64,000 nt of DNA from JAWQFO01 sp033436665 (GTDB lineage Bacteria; Pseudomonadota; Alphaproteobacteria; Rhodobacterales; Rhodobacteraceae). Positions 25,720 through 34,884 of the stretch are shown here, piece by piece. A model generated the notes under the pieces. That model was not told the origin of the DNA, searched no databases, and saw nothing but the letters and a program-made list of their open reading frames with translations. The stretch lies in assembly GCF_033436665.1 (NCBI RefSeq), contig NZ_JAWQFO010000005.1, positions 248,001-312,000 of the forward strand, read 5' to 3'. Numbering within the stretch: position 1 is the first letter of the stretch; every line of letters starts with the position of its first letter. The translations under genes and the position numbers were made by a program.

Positions 25720-26928
25720 TCAGCGCCCGTCGTTCTCCGACGCAGGCTCGGGGTGGAGAACCGCCTTGGTGTCCTGGCCGAAGCGCGGCGGCGGACGGCG
25801 GTAGGTGACGGGCGTGCGCGAAAGCTTGAGCGGGTTGCCCAGCAGGCGAACCGCGCCATCCCTCATGCCTGCGGCCGGAACTTCGATCACGGCACCACGC
25901 GCCCGCGCCTGGTCCGAGCCCAGCGCCTCGGCCACGTCGTGGATCGGCCCGACGGGCACCTTGACCGCTTCGAGCCGGGCAGTGACGTCCGCGCGGTCGA
26001 AGCGCAACAGACACGGGCGCAGATGCTCCATCAGCGCGTCGCGGTTCTCGATCCGTCCGAGGTTGGTGCGAAACCGCGTGTCCAAGGCGATTTCGGGCAG
26101 GCCCATCGCGTCGCAGAACCGTGCGAATTGCGCGTCGTTGCCGACTGCGACCAGAACGTGCCCGTCCGCGCAGGCGAAGGCGTCGTAGGGCACGATGTTG
26201 GGGTGCGCGTTGCCGCGGCGTTCCGGCACCTTGCCCGAGGTCAGGTAGTTCGTGCCCTCGTTGATCAGCCAGGCCATCTGCGCGTCGACGAGCGCAAGAT
26301 CGATATGCTGGCCCTCGCCCGTCGCGTCGCGATGCCGCAGGGCGGCGAGGATGCCCACGGTGGCGTACATCCCGCACATCACGTCGGCAATGCCGACCCC
26401 GGTCTTCATCGGCGCGCCCTCGGGGTCCCCGGTCAGCGACATGATCCCGCCGTAGCCTTGCGCCATCAGGTCGTACCCCGGCTTGTCGCGGTTCGGTCCA
26501 GTCTGGCCGAAGCCGGAGATCGAGCAGTAGACGAGGCCCGGATACGCCGCGTGCAATGTCTCGTGGTCGAGCCCGTATTTCTTCAGCCCGCCGGGCTTGT
26601 AGTTCTCGATCACCACGTCGGCGCGCGCAGCAAGCCGGCGCACGGCCTCCTGACCCGCAGAGGTCGACAGGTCGACGGCCACCGAGTGCTTGTTGCGGTT
26701 GGCGGCCATGAAGTAGGCCGAGAGGTCCGTCACCTTGCCGTCGGCGTCGCGCGCGTAATTCGGACCCCAGCCCCGGGTGTCGTCCCCGCCGGTCGCCGGG
26801 TTCTCGATCTTGACTACCGTCGCACCAAGATCCCCCAGAAGCTGGGTCGCCGTCGGCCCGGCGAGGATCCGCGTGAGGTCGAGCACGAACAGCCCGTCAA
26901 GCGCGCCTGGCGTGTCAGATGCGGCCAT
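25720..26928 (-). CDS. CaiB/BaiF-type (family III) CoA-transferase
   Basis: A 402-residue family III CoA-transferase. It opens with LDGLFVLDLTRILAGPTATQLLGDLGATVVKIE-type sequence; the catalytic Asp lies in the SGFGQTGP...KPGYDLMAQ region (D of GYDLM). Such enzymes move CoA between carboxylic acids without a covalent enzyme-glutamate. ATG at 26928 has GGGGAG upstream and overlaps the end of the TPP enzyme by 14 bases. The coupling suggests a shared route, but the acids involved are unknown. Confidence 0.88.
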   Translation of the reverse strand: MAASDTPGALDGLFVLDLTRILAGPTATQLLGDLGATVVKIENPATGGDDTRGWGPNYARDADGKVTDLSAYFMAANRNKHSVAVDLSTSAGQEAVRRLAARADVVIENYKPGGLKKYGLDHETLHAAYPGLVYCSISGFGQTGPNRDKPGYDLMAQGYGGIMSLTGDPEGAPMKTGVGIADVMCGMYATVGILAALRHRDATGEGQHIDLALVDAQMAWLINEGTNYLTSGKVPERRGNAHPNIVPYDAFACADGHVLVAVGNDAQFARFCDAMGLPEIALDTRFRTNLGRIENRDALMEHLRPCLLRFDRADVTARLEAVKVPVGPIHDVAEALGSDQARARGAVIEVPAAGMRDGAVRLLGNPLKLSRTPVTYRRPPPRFGQDTKAVLHPEPASENDGR

Positions 26929-28528
26929 CGTAAGCTCCCCGTTCGATCTGTGCGGCAATGACCGTGAACGTGTCCGAGGTCTGCGCCGCATTGAGCGCAT
27001 CGCGCAACTCGGCGCGGCTGGTCACCGTGTGCCCTTCGCCGCCAAAGGCCCGGCCCATCGCCGCAAAATCGTGGCGATCGAAATCGACGCCGCGGTTGGG
27101 CATCTGGCGTCCGCGCTGTTTCAGTTCGATCAGCGCGAGCGAGGCGTCGACGAAGACAACGAAGATGCAGGCAAGACCCAGTTCGCGCGCCGTGGCGAGT
27201 TCTCCCGCGACCATGAGGAACCCGGCGTCGCCGGTGAAAGCGACCACCGGACGATCGGGCGAGGCAAGCTTGGCCCCAATCGCCAGCGGCAGGGCGCAGC
27301 CCATCGTGCAGAGCGCCGAGGACTGCATCAGCCCGCGCGGCTCTTGGCATCGCCACATCTGCGACAGAAGGATGCGGTGCGCGCCGCTGTCCACGGTGGC
27401 CAGCGTGTCTTTCGGCAGCGCGGTGCGGCAGGTGTCGATGATGGACGCCGGGCCCCAGTCCTCATCGGCGGGGAAGGCCTCGCCAAGGGCTTGCCTCAAG
27501 GTCTCAATGTCGCCGCCGGGCCATGTCTCGACCGGTGCGACGCCTTCGGAAAGGGCCGCGAGCGTCGGCGCGCAGGAGGCGATAATGTTGAGGCTGGACT
27601 GGTGCATGTAGTGGTGATTGGGTTCGGCGGTCACGTCGATGACACGCGTGGTGTCGGGCGACCAGGGATCGCGCCAGCCGGTGCGCATCTCGATCGGATC
27701 GTACCCGACGCAGAGGATCAGGTCGGCGGCTTCGAGAAACGGCAGCAGGTGCCGGTCTGCCTTGGGTGAGAGGCCTGCGCCGCCGAGGGCCAGCGGGTGA
27801 TCCTCGGGCAGCAGGCCCTTGGCCTTGTAGGTCGTGATCACCGGCACGCCGTGGCGCTCGGCAAAGGCGCGCAGCGCGTCGCCCGCGCCTTCGTTGACGG
27901 CGTCGAGACCGGCGATCATCACCGGGCGCCGCGCTTCGCCCAGCCAGGCGCGCGCCGTGTCGAGATCCGCGCCAACCGGGGCCACGGAAACTGCGGGCCT
28001 TCGGTGGGGCGGGATCGCGTCGGGCACCTGCGCATCTGCCACGCTGATCGGCACGTCGATATGCACCGGACCGGACCGGCCTTCGGTGGCGATCGCCAGC
28101 GCCTTGTCGGCGATGACATGCGCGGCCCCCTCGACGAGCGCGAAGCTGGCCTTGGTGATCGGGCGGAACACGGCCTGCTGGTCAAGCACCTGGTGGGTGT
28201 AGGTCTGGACTTCATCGGGGTCGACCGCGCCCGCCAGCACGATCAGCGGCACCCGGTCCTGGTGCGCGTTGGCAACCGCATTCACTCCGTTCAGCGCGCC
28301 CGGCCCTACCGTCGCGACAAGGATGCCGGGCGCGCCGGTGCGGTGCCAGGCGCCTTCGGCCATAAAGGCCGCGGCGTTTTCGTGCTTGGCAAGATGGAAA
28401 CGGATGCCCGCGCTTTCGAGCGCATCGACGAGGGTCAGAACCTCGCCGCCCGGCATCCCGAAGGCGTGGCGGCAGCCGGCGGCATGAAGGCGGCGGGCAA
28501 GCGCGTCGGCGGCGCGGATCGTCGGCAT
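26915..28528 (-). CDS. thiamine-diphosphate enzyme, acetolactate-synthase-like
   Basis: A 537-residue ThDP enzyme of the acetohydroxyacid synthase/decarboxylase superfamily. The catalytic Glu is in KHENAAAFMAEG, the central domain is present, and the cofactor motif begins GDAGFLMVAGE with the closing Asp/Asn stretch VFVDASLALIEL. No small regulatory subunit gene is adjacent, so it is probably not the biosynthetic IlvB. Its overlap with a CoA-transferase recalls the oxalyl-CoA decarboxylase/formyl-CoA transferase pair in architecture, but its sequence motifs do not clearly specify oxalyl-CoA. Confidence 0.82.
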   Translation of the reverse strand: MPTIRAADALARRLHAAGCRHAFGMPGGEVLTLVDALESAGIRFHLAKHENAAAFMAEGAWHRTGAPGILVATVGPGALNGVNAVANAHQDRVPLIVLAGAVDPDEVQTYTHQVLDQQAVFRPITKASFALVEGAAHVIADKALAIATEGRSGPVHIDVPISVADAQVPDAIPPHRRPAVSVAPVGADLDTARAWLGEARRPVMIAGLDAVNEGAGDALRAFAERHGVPVITTYKAKGLLPEDHPLALGGAGLSPKADRHLLPFLEAADLILCVGYDPIEMRTGWRDPWSPDTTRVIDVTAEPNHHYMHQSSLNIIASCAPTLAALSEGVAPVETWPGGDIETLRQALGEAFPADEDWGPASIIDTCRTALPKDTLATVDSGAHRILLSQMWRCQEPRGLMQSSALCTMGCALPLAIGAKLASPDRPVVAFTGDAGFLMVAGELATARELGLACIFVVFVDASLALIELKQRGRQMPNRGVDFDRHDFAAMGRAFGGEGHTVTSRAELRDALNAAQTSDTFTVIAAQIERGAYDGRI

Positions 28529-28626
28529 GGGCGTGGCCTCGCTTGGGGCGTCAGGGTCGCGGCAGAAAAACCACGCGCCTGCGCCGGAGGCAACTCATCT
28601 TCGCTTGTTTCGGTGTTACACCGCGG

Positions 28627-29208
28627 TCAGCGGCGGCGGTCGCGGCGCGACGACATCGGCTGGAAGGCGACGCCGACATGGGCCTCGCAATAGGGTTTGC
28701 CCTGCTGCACCGGCAGGCCGCAGAACCAGAAATCCTCGGTCGCGGGATCGCCGACCGGCCACTTGCAGGTCCGTTCGGTCAGTTCCATCAGTCCGAGCTT
28801 TTTCGCCTTTTTCTCGATCTCGTTCACCTTCGCCAGTGCTTCGGGGCTGATCTCGTTCGGAGAGGGCTGCGGCGGCAGCGGCTGGCCGGCCGGGATGATC
28901 GGCTTGCGCGCCGGCAGCGTCGGTTTCGGCGCGGGTTCGGCGCTGTCCTCTTCCTCAGGGGCCGGCTTGGGCGCTTCCTGCTTCGGCGCGGCCTTCGGCT
29001 TCGCCTCGCTCTTGGGGGCCGCCTTGGGCTTGGCGGCCGGCGCCGCGGCCCCGGTCGAGCCGACCCGGTTCGACAGGCCCAGGCGATGTACCTTGCCAAT
29101 CACCGCGTTGCGGGTGACGCCGCCCAGTTCCTTGGCGATCTGACTTGCCGACTGGCCCTCGCTCCACATCTTCTTGAGCAGTTCCACACGTTCGTCAGTC
29201 CAGGACAT
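28627..29208 (-). CDS. gcrA: cell-cycle regulator GcrA
   Basis: A 193-residue GcrA protein. The N-terminal DNA-binding domain reads MSWTDERVELLKKMWSEG and continues with GVTRNAVIGKVHRLGLSNR; a long Ala/Lys/Pro linker follows; the C-terminal sigma-binding domain holds TCKWPVGDPATEDFWFCG. In alphaproteobacteria GcrA binds sigma-70 RNA polymerase and GANTC sites methylated by CcrM to time cell-cycle genes. One GATTC lies five bases before its own start. A terminator-like hairpin occupies its leader. Confidence 0.95.
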   Translation of the reverse strand: MSWTDERVELLKKMWSEGQSASQIAKELGGVTRNAVIGKVHRLGLSNRVGSTGAAAPAAKPKAAPKSEAKPKAAPKQEAPKPAPEEEDSAEPAPKPTLPARKPIIPAGQPLPPQPSPNEISPEALAKVNEIEKKAKKLGLMELTERTCKWPVGDPATEDFWFCGLPVQQGKPYCEAHVGVAFQPMSSRRDRRR

Positions 29209-29610
29209 CGGCGATTCCCCAATTCAAAAGCGGCCCGTCGCAGGGGCCGCTTCCACAATTTCAACGGTGCATCATTCTAGCCACCCGACGCGGAGTTACA
29301 AGCCGGATACGGCGCGCCATTGTCGTCCCGCAAGAAACGCGGCGTCACCGCGCGCCTCAATGCCGAGGATGCCGCCTGCGGGAAGCGCTTCCCTTGCGCG
29401 TTGTCATGCGCTAAAGCGATCTCATGAGCACGACGCACCCCTTTACGCTTCGACGACGCCCCGGCAACCGCGCCTAAGCGACCGCTCATCTTTTGCGCAC
29501 GACCGCCGTGCGCTTCGCCCTTCCCGAGACCCTGAATTCTGTTGACCCGCCGGAAAGGCTCATGCACGTTCCGTGCTTCCACCGCCGGCCTGCATCGAAA
29601 GGACCGACCG
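29209..29610. promoter_or_regulatory. gcrA promoter, leader hairpin and GANTC site; argD upstream region
   Basis: On the minus strand a promoter is predicted with -35 TTGTAA (29301-29296), a 16-base spacer and -10 TAGAAT (29279-29274). It gives a leader of about 60 bases. The leader contains AAGCGGCCC-CTGCGAC-GGGCCGCTT followed by TT (29252-29226 region), which looks like an intrinsic terminator, and GATTC (29213-29217) next to the start codon. The remaining 29302-29610 holds no gene I can support; it should include the argD promoter. Confidence 0.55.
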
Positions 29611-30786
29611 ATGATCCCTGCCTTGCTTCCCACCTATGCCCGGGCGCCGCTCAGCTTCGTCAAGGGCGAAGGCGCGTGGCTGATCGAGGCGGACGGGCGA
29701 CGCTTTCTCGATCTCGGGGCCGGCATCGCGGTCAACGCGCTGGGCCACGCGCATCCGCCGCTGGTCAAGGCTCTGACGGACCAGGCGAATGCGCTCTGGC
29801 ACACCTCGAACCTCTATCAGATTCCGCAGCAGCAGGCGCTGGCGGAGACGCTCATCGACCTGAGCTTCGCCGACACGGTGTTTTTCACCAACTCCGGCAC
29901 CGAGGCCTGTGAACTCGCGGTCAAGATGGCGCGAAAGTACTTCTTCGAGAAAGGTCAGCCTGAGCGGACGGACATTCTCACCTTCTCGGGATCCTTCCAC
30001 GGACGCTCTTCGGCGGGGATCGCCGCTGCCGGCTCGGAAAAGATGACCAAGGGGTTCGGGCCGCTGCTGCCGGGCTTCGTGCATCTCGATTTCGCCGACC
30101 ACGACGCGCTGAACGCGGCGATCAACGACAGGGTCGCCGCGATCCTCATCGAACCGGTGCAAGGCGAGGGCGGCATCCGGCCGGTTCCGGACCAGTGCCT
30201 GAAAGGGTTGCGCGACCTCTGCGACGAGCATGGCATCCTGCTGATCTTCGACGAGGTGCAATGCGGCGTGGCGCGGACCGGCAAGCTCTTCGCACATGAA
30301 TGGGCGGGCGTGTCGCCGGACATCATGATGGTCGCCAAGGGCATCGGTGGCGGCTTTCCCATCGGCGCGGTTCTGGCCACCGAAGAGGCGGCCTCGGGCA
30401 TGGTGCTCGGCACGCACGGCTCGACCTACGGCGGCAACCCGCTGGGCTGCGCGGTAGGCCGCGCGGTTCTGGACGAGGTGGCCGATCCGGCGTTTCTCGA
30501 CGCGGTCAATCGCAAGGCGGGGATGTTCCGGCAGAAGCTCGAAGGGCTGATTGCCGAACACCCCGAGGTCTTCGAGAGCGTCCGCGGATCGGGCCTGATG
30601 TTGGGCATCAAGTGCAAGGCGGCGAACACCGACATCGTCAGCGCCGGTTACGACGCGCTGGTGCTGACGGTGCCCGCCGCCGACAACGTGATCCGCCTGC
30701 TGCCGCCGCTCAACATCAGCGAGGACGAGATCGCCGAGGCGATCTCGCGGCTCGACGCTGCGGCGACTGCCGTGAAGGCCGCCTGA
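29611..30786 (+). CDS. argD: acetylornithine aminotransferase ArgD
   Basis: A 391-residue fold-type-I PLP aminotransferase for arginine biosynthesis (acetylornithine/succinyldiaminopimelate). It starts MIPALLPTYARAPLSFVKGE; the PLP lysine is in MMVAKGIGGGFP; FFTNSGTEACELAVKMAR and FDEVQCGVARTG are the phosphate- and ring-binding motifs. ATG at 29611 follows AAAGGACCGACCG. argF comes 53 bases later, matching the alphaproteobacterial argD-argF pair. Confidence 0.93.
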   Translation: MIPALLPTYARAPLSFVKGEGAWLIEADGRRFLDLGAGIAVNALGHAHPPLVKALTDQANALWHTSNLYQIPQQQALAETLIDLSFADTVFFTNSGTEACELAVKMARKYFFEKGQPERTDILTFSGSFHGRSSAGIAAAGSEKMTKGFGPLLPGFVHLDFADHDALNAAINDRVAAILIEPVQGEGGIRPVPDQCLKGLRDLCDEHGILLIFDEVQCGVARTGKLFAHEWAGVSPDIMMVAKGIGGGFPIGAVLATEEAASGMVLGTHGSTYGGNPLGCAVGRAVLDEVADPAFLDAVNRKAGMFRQKLEGLIAEHPEVFESVRGSGLMLGIKCKAANTDIVSAGYDALVLTVPAADNVIRLLPPLNISEDEIAEAISRLDAAATAVKAA

Positions 30787-30839
30787 CACCATCGCGCCCG
30801 GCGCGCCGGGTCCCTGCACGATCGAAAAGACGAAGCGAC

Positions 30840-31766
30840 ATGAACCATTTTCTCGACATCCACCTCACCGCGCCGCAGGACCTGCGGCAGATCATCGACA
30901 GCGCCGCGACCATGAAAGAGGCGCGCAAGGGCCGCACGCGTGGCGCGCCGGACGATGACCTGCCGCTCGAGGGGCGCATGGTCGCGCTGATCTTCGAGAA
31001 ACCCTCGACGCGAACCCGCGTGTCGTTCGACGTGGGCGTGCGCCAGATGGGCGGCGAGACGATGGTGCTGTCCGGTCAGGACATGCAGCTCGGCCACGGC
31101 GAGACCATCGCCGACACAGCTCGGGTGATGAGCCGTTATGTCGATCTCATCATGATCCGGACCTTCGACGAGGCGGTGCTGACCGAGATGGCCGAGTTCG
31201 CGACGGTGCCGGTGATCAACGGGCTGACCGACCGGACCCACCCCTGCCAGATCATGGCCGACGTGCTGACCTACGAAGAGCATCGCGGGCCGATCAAGGG
31301 CAAGAAGGTGGTATGGTCGGGCGACGGCAACAACGTCTGCGCCTCGTTCCTGCATGCCGCCGGGCAGTTCGGGTTCGACCTGACCTTCGCCGGCCCCGCG
31401 ACGCTCGACCCCGAGAAGGAGTGGGTCGAGTTCGCGCGCGGCAAGGGCTCGACGATCGAAATCGAGCGCGATCCGCAGAAGGCGGTCGCGGGAGCGGACC
31501 TCGTGGTGACCGACACCTGGGTTTCGATGCACGATGCGCAGTCCGCGCGGGAAAGGCGTCACAACCAGCTGCGCCCCTACCGCGTCGATGCCGAGCTGAT
31601 GTCGCATGCCAAGCCCGATGCGCTGTTCATGCACTGCCTGCCGGCGCACCGCGACGACGAGGTGACGAGCGAGGTGATGGACGGTCCGAACTCGGTCATC
31701 TTCGACGAGGCCGAGAACCGGCTGCATGCGCAGAAGGCGATCATGCGCTACTGCCTGGGGGTCTGA
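30840..31766 (+). CDS. argF: ornithine carbamoyltransferase ArgF
   Basis: A 308-residue enzyme forming citrulline from ornithine and carbamoyl phosphate. Carbamoyl-phosphate site motifs STRTR (in EKPSTRTRVSF) and HPCQ (DRTHPCQIMAD) are intact, as is the ornithine site HCLPAHR. ATG at 30840 begins MNHFLDIHLT. It is cotranscribed with argD. Length is normal for the family. Confidence 0.95.
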   Translation: MNHFLDIHLTAPQDLRQIIDSAATMKEARKGRTRGAPDDDLPLEGRMVALIFEKPSTRTRVSFDVGVRQMGGETMVLSGQDMQLGHGETIADTARVMSRYVDLIMIRTFDEAVLTEMAEFATVPVINGLTDRTHPCQIMADVLTYEEHRGPIKGKKVVWSGDGNNVCASFLHAAGQFGFDLTFAGPATLDPEKEWVEFARGKGSTIEIERDPQKAVAGADLVVTDTWVSMHDAQSARERRHNQLRPYRVDAELMSHAKPDALFMHCLPAHRDDEVTSEVMDGPNSVIFDEAENRLHAQKAIMRYCLGV

Positions 31767-31776
31767 GCGCCCGCGG

Positions 31777-32256
31777 TCACAGCCGTCCGATCATCCGTTT
31801 CAGCACAGGGCCGGGAACGCGCTGTGCCGCGGCATCGATCGTGAACCAGCGGCGTTCGCGGTCAGCGGCCTCGGGCCAGTCGGGTGCCAGTTCGCATACA
31901 TCGACGAGGTAGAGGCTGGCCCGCACCGGCGCATTCGCCGCGCCGGGACGCTGAGGCGCGTCGGACAGGATGCCCAACGGCAGGTTGCGCACGTGGCCGT
32001 GGAGTACGCCGGCGGCCTGCCAAGCGAGGTAAAGAGCGCACAACCCTTCGGATCGCGCCGGGTCGGCCGGACCGCGCGGCACGTCCCAGTGCCCCCCGTC
32101 GCGGCTGGTGACCAGCAGCACGCGCGGCCCGGCCCGGTCGGAGCGGTGGCAGAGTGCCGCGATCCCGGTCGCGGCGCGCTCGGGCGTGACGCGCCGCCAG
32201 AGGCCCAGAAGCGAGGCGCCGAGAGCGTCGCGCGCCCGTATCGCGTGATCCTGCAT
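31777..32256 (-). CDS. Nudix-fold-like protein lacking a normal Nudix box
   Basis: A 159-residue protein whose middle reads VLLVTSRDGGHWDVPRGPADP, the usual lead-in to a Nudix box. The expected G-x5-E-x7-REUxEExGU then reads as ALYLAWQAAGV, so the metal-binding Arg-Glu-x-x-Glu-Glu residues are missing. It is probably a non-hydrolytic binding protein or a decaying gene, though the frame is intact. ATG at 32256 is chosen as the start near the first conserved strand. It converges with argF with a 10-base gap. Confidence 0.6.
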   Translation of the reverse strand: MQDHAIRARDALGASLLGLWRRVTPERAATGIAALCHRSDRAGPRVLLVTSRDGGHWDVPRGPADPARSEGLCALYLAWQAAGVLHGHVRNLPLGILSDAPQRPGAANAPVRASLYLVDVCELAPDWPEAADRERRWFTIDAAAQRVPGPVLKRMIGRL

Positions 32257-32357
32257 GGCTGCCTGTCCTCGATCTGCCGCATTTTTTCGCGGCAAGACAT
32301 CCCGCGGCCAGTCAAGCAGATTGTGGTGAAGGCGCGGTTAAGACCCGGTGGACCGGG

Positions 32358-34793
32358 TCAGCCGCGTGGTTTGGCCCTCAGGGTCGGATCGGCGACAGTC
32401 GGATCCTCGGGCCACGGGTGCTTGGGGTAGCGTCCGCGCATGTCCTTGCGCACGTCGGCATAGGACGACGCCCAGAAGCCGGGCAAGTCTTCGGTCACCT
32501 GCACCGGGCGCTGGGCCGGGGACAGCAGGGTGATGCGCAAGGGGCGTCCTGCGACTTGCGGGTGCCGGGTCACCCCGAACATCTCCTGCAGGCGCAGCGC
32601 GATGCCGGGAGACTGATCGGCATAGTCGATGGGAACCCTACGTCCCAGCGGCGTCTCGAAATGCGAGGGCGCGGCCCGGTCGAGCGCCTGCTGCTGGTCC
32701 CAGTCGAGCCGCGCCCGCAGCGCGTCGAGCGGATCGAACGCCTTCCAGTCGGCCGCACTGATGACGCCCGTGAGATAGGGCAGAAGCCAATCCTCGAGCG
32801 TTGCCAGAAGGTGCGCGTCGTCGAAGTCCGGGAACTCGGGGTCCGCGGTGCGCATCAGTTTCGCCCGTTCGGCAAGTCGTCGGGCGGCTGGTGTCAGGCG
32901 CAGACCGAGTTGGCGCACCCCGTCGAGCATCGCGCGGGCGACGGCGTCGGGCGGCGCGTCGGGCCAACTTCGGTCCTGGAGCACCAGCGCCCCAAACCTC
33001 TCTTGCCGGCGCGCCACCACGCGCTGCTCGCGTCGCGACCATGCGCATACCTCGTGCCAGGCGGTCCGGTCTGCGAAAGTGTCGCGCAGCTCGGGCTCGC
33101 TCAGCCGTGCCGCCTGCCGGATGCGCGCCTCTCGGGGGTTGCCGTCAAGATCGGTGGCGACCAGAAACGCCTCTTGCGCCATCGCGTCGCCCTCGGGCAG
33201 CACAGCGCCTTTTCCGCCCGAAAGGACGTACCGTGGCGCATCGCCCGCACGCCGCATTCCGACCCGGTCGGGATAGGCGAGTGCTGCCATCACGCCCAAG
33301 GGGCGCCGTGGCCCCTTGGCCTGCCGGGCCAGCCGCTTTGTCTCGTCCCGGACCCGGTGCAGCGTCGCCTCGTGCGGCTCGTGCCCGTGCGCGCGTCGGA
33401 AACGCGCCGGATCGCGCAGGGCCTCGACGCGCAGGGACAGATCAGCAGAGACTCCGCGCAGCGGGTCACGCTCGCTGAGCAGTGCGGCCACCATCGGGGC
33501 ATCGGCTCCGCCGCGCGTCAGCATGTGGCCCAGTCGCGGATGCAGCGGCAGGGCCGAGAGGTCGCGGCCATGCGCCGTCACGCGCCCTCCAGAGTCGAGC
33601 GCGCCGAGCATCTCCAGCACCGCGCGCGCCTCGGCCAGCCGGCCTGCGTGCGGCGGGGTCAGGAACGACAGGTCGTCAGCCTCGGCGCCCCAGACCGCGA
33701 GTTCGAGCGCGAAACCTGTGAGATCGGCCACCTCGATCTCGGCGGGGGGATAGGCAGGCAGCGCACCGTCCTGCCCGCGGGTCCAGAGACGGTAGCAGAC
33801 GCCGGGTTCGAGCCGGCCCGCGCGTCCCGCGCGCTGGGTCGCCTCGGCGCGGCTGACGACGGTGGTGATCAGCCGCGACATGCCCGAGGCCGGGTCGAAC
33901 TCGGCGCGTCTTGCGCGCCCGGCATCGACGACGATGCGGACCCCTTCGATGGTCAGCGAGGTTTCGGCAATGGCGGTCGCCAGCACCACTTTGCGCCCGG
34001 ATCTGGGGGGCGCGATGGCCGTGCGCTGTGCCTTGAAATCCATAGCGCCGTAAAGCGGGTGCAGGCTGCACCCGGCAGGAAGATCGCCACGCAGCAGCGC
34101 CTCGGTGCGCCGGATCTCGGCCTCGCCGGGCAGAAAGACCAGAGCGCTGCCCGATGTTTCGGCAAGCGCCGTGCGCACGCGATCGGCGGTGGCCGTCTCG
34201 ATCCGCGTGTCCTTGGGCAGCGGCTTCGGAAGCCAGATCATCTCGACCGGGTGGCTTTGGCCCTCGGACGTGACGATCGGCGCGTCCATCAACGCCGCAA
34301 CCGGCGCGGCGTCGAGGGTGGCGGACATTGCCATGAGGATCAGGTCGTTGCGCAGCGCCCCGGCGACCTCGAGGCAGAGCGCGAGGCCGAGATCGGCGTT
34401 CAGCGAGCGTTCGTGGAACTCGTCGAAGATCACTGCGCCGACGCCGGGCAAATCGGGCCTGTCCTGCAGCATCCGCGTCAGGATGCCTTCGGTCACGACC
34501 TCGATGCGCGTAGTCTTCCCGGTCTTCGACTGTCCGCGGATCCGGTAGCCCACCGTCTCGCCCGGTCGCTCGCCCAGCGTCTGCGCCATGCGCTCGGCCG
34601 CGGCGCGCGCGGCTAGACGGCGCGGCTCGAGCATCAGGATGCGCCCTTGCGTCAGGCCCGCGTCCAGCAGCGCAAGCGGCACGCGCGTGGTCTTGCCCGC
34701 GCCCGGTGGAGCCTGCAGGACGGCGCGGCCCCGGTCGTGCAGCGCGGCGATCAGGTCGGTCAGAACAGCGTCGATGGGCAGGGCGGGGGACAT
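32358..34793 (-). CDS. hrpB: ATP-dependent helicase HrpB (DEAH family)
   Basis: An 811-residue superfamily-2 helicase. Motif I is QAPPGAGKTTRVPLALL near residue 25-40, motif II is FDEFHERSL, motif VI is QRAGRAGRLEPG, followed by HA2/OB-like and HrpB C-terminal domains. HrpB is common in proteobacteria; its substrate (RNA or DNA) is still not well defined. ATG at 34793 lies at the conserved N-terminus; longer in-frame upstream sequence antisense to meaB is not conserved in type. Diverges from meaB with a 91-base gap. Confidence 0.93.
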   Translation of the reverse strand: MSPALPIDAVLTDLIAALHDRGRAVLQAPPGAGKTTRVPLALLDAGLTQGRILMLEPRRLAARAAAERMAQTLGERPGETVGYRIRGQSKTGKTTRIEVVTEGILTRMLQDRPDLPGVGAVIFDEFHERSLNADLGLALCLEVAGALRNDLILMAMSATLDAAPVAALMDAPIVTSEGQSHPVEMIWLPKPLPKDTRIETATADRVRTALAETSGSALVFLPGEAEIRRTEALLRGDLPAGCSLHPLYGAMDFKAQRTAIAPPRSGRKVVLATAIAETSLTIEGVRIVVDAGRARRAEFDPASGMSRLITTVVSRAEATQRAGRAGRLEPGVCYRLWTRGQDGALPAYPPAEIEVADLTGFALELAVWGAEADDLSFLTPPHAGRLAEARAVLEMLGALDSGGRVTAHGRDLSALPLHPRLGHMLTRGGADAPMVAALLSERDPLRGVSADLSLRVEALRDPARFRRAHGHEPHEATLHRVRDETKRLARQAKGPRRPLGVMAALAYPDRVGMRRAGDAPRYVLSGGKGAVLPEGDAMAQEAFLVATDLDGNPREARIRQAARLSEPELRDTFADRTAWHEVCAWSRREQRVVARRQERFGALVLQDRSWPDAPPDAVARAMLDGVRQLGLRLTPAARRLAERAKLMRTADPEFPDFDDAHLLATLEDWLLPYLTGVISAADWKAFDPLDALRARLDWDQQQALDRAAPSHFETPLGRRVPIDYADQSPGIALRLQEMFGVTRHPQVAGRPLRITLLSPAQRPVQVTEDLPGFWASSYADVRKDMRGRYPKHPWPEDPTVADPTLRAKPRG

Positions 34794-34884
34794 GCCTTTC
34801 CTTAGCCATTCGCCCGCGCCGCGCCAAGCACTGGACTTTTGCCGGGGCCTGCCGGACAACCAAGCGATGCTGAAGGACCAACGC

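Noticed and set aside
29277..29633. Minus-strand open frame of 118 codons upstream of gcrA
   Set aside because: It starts inside argD, has no recognisable domain, and covers the predicted gcrA promoter.
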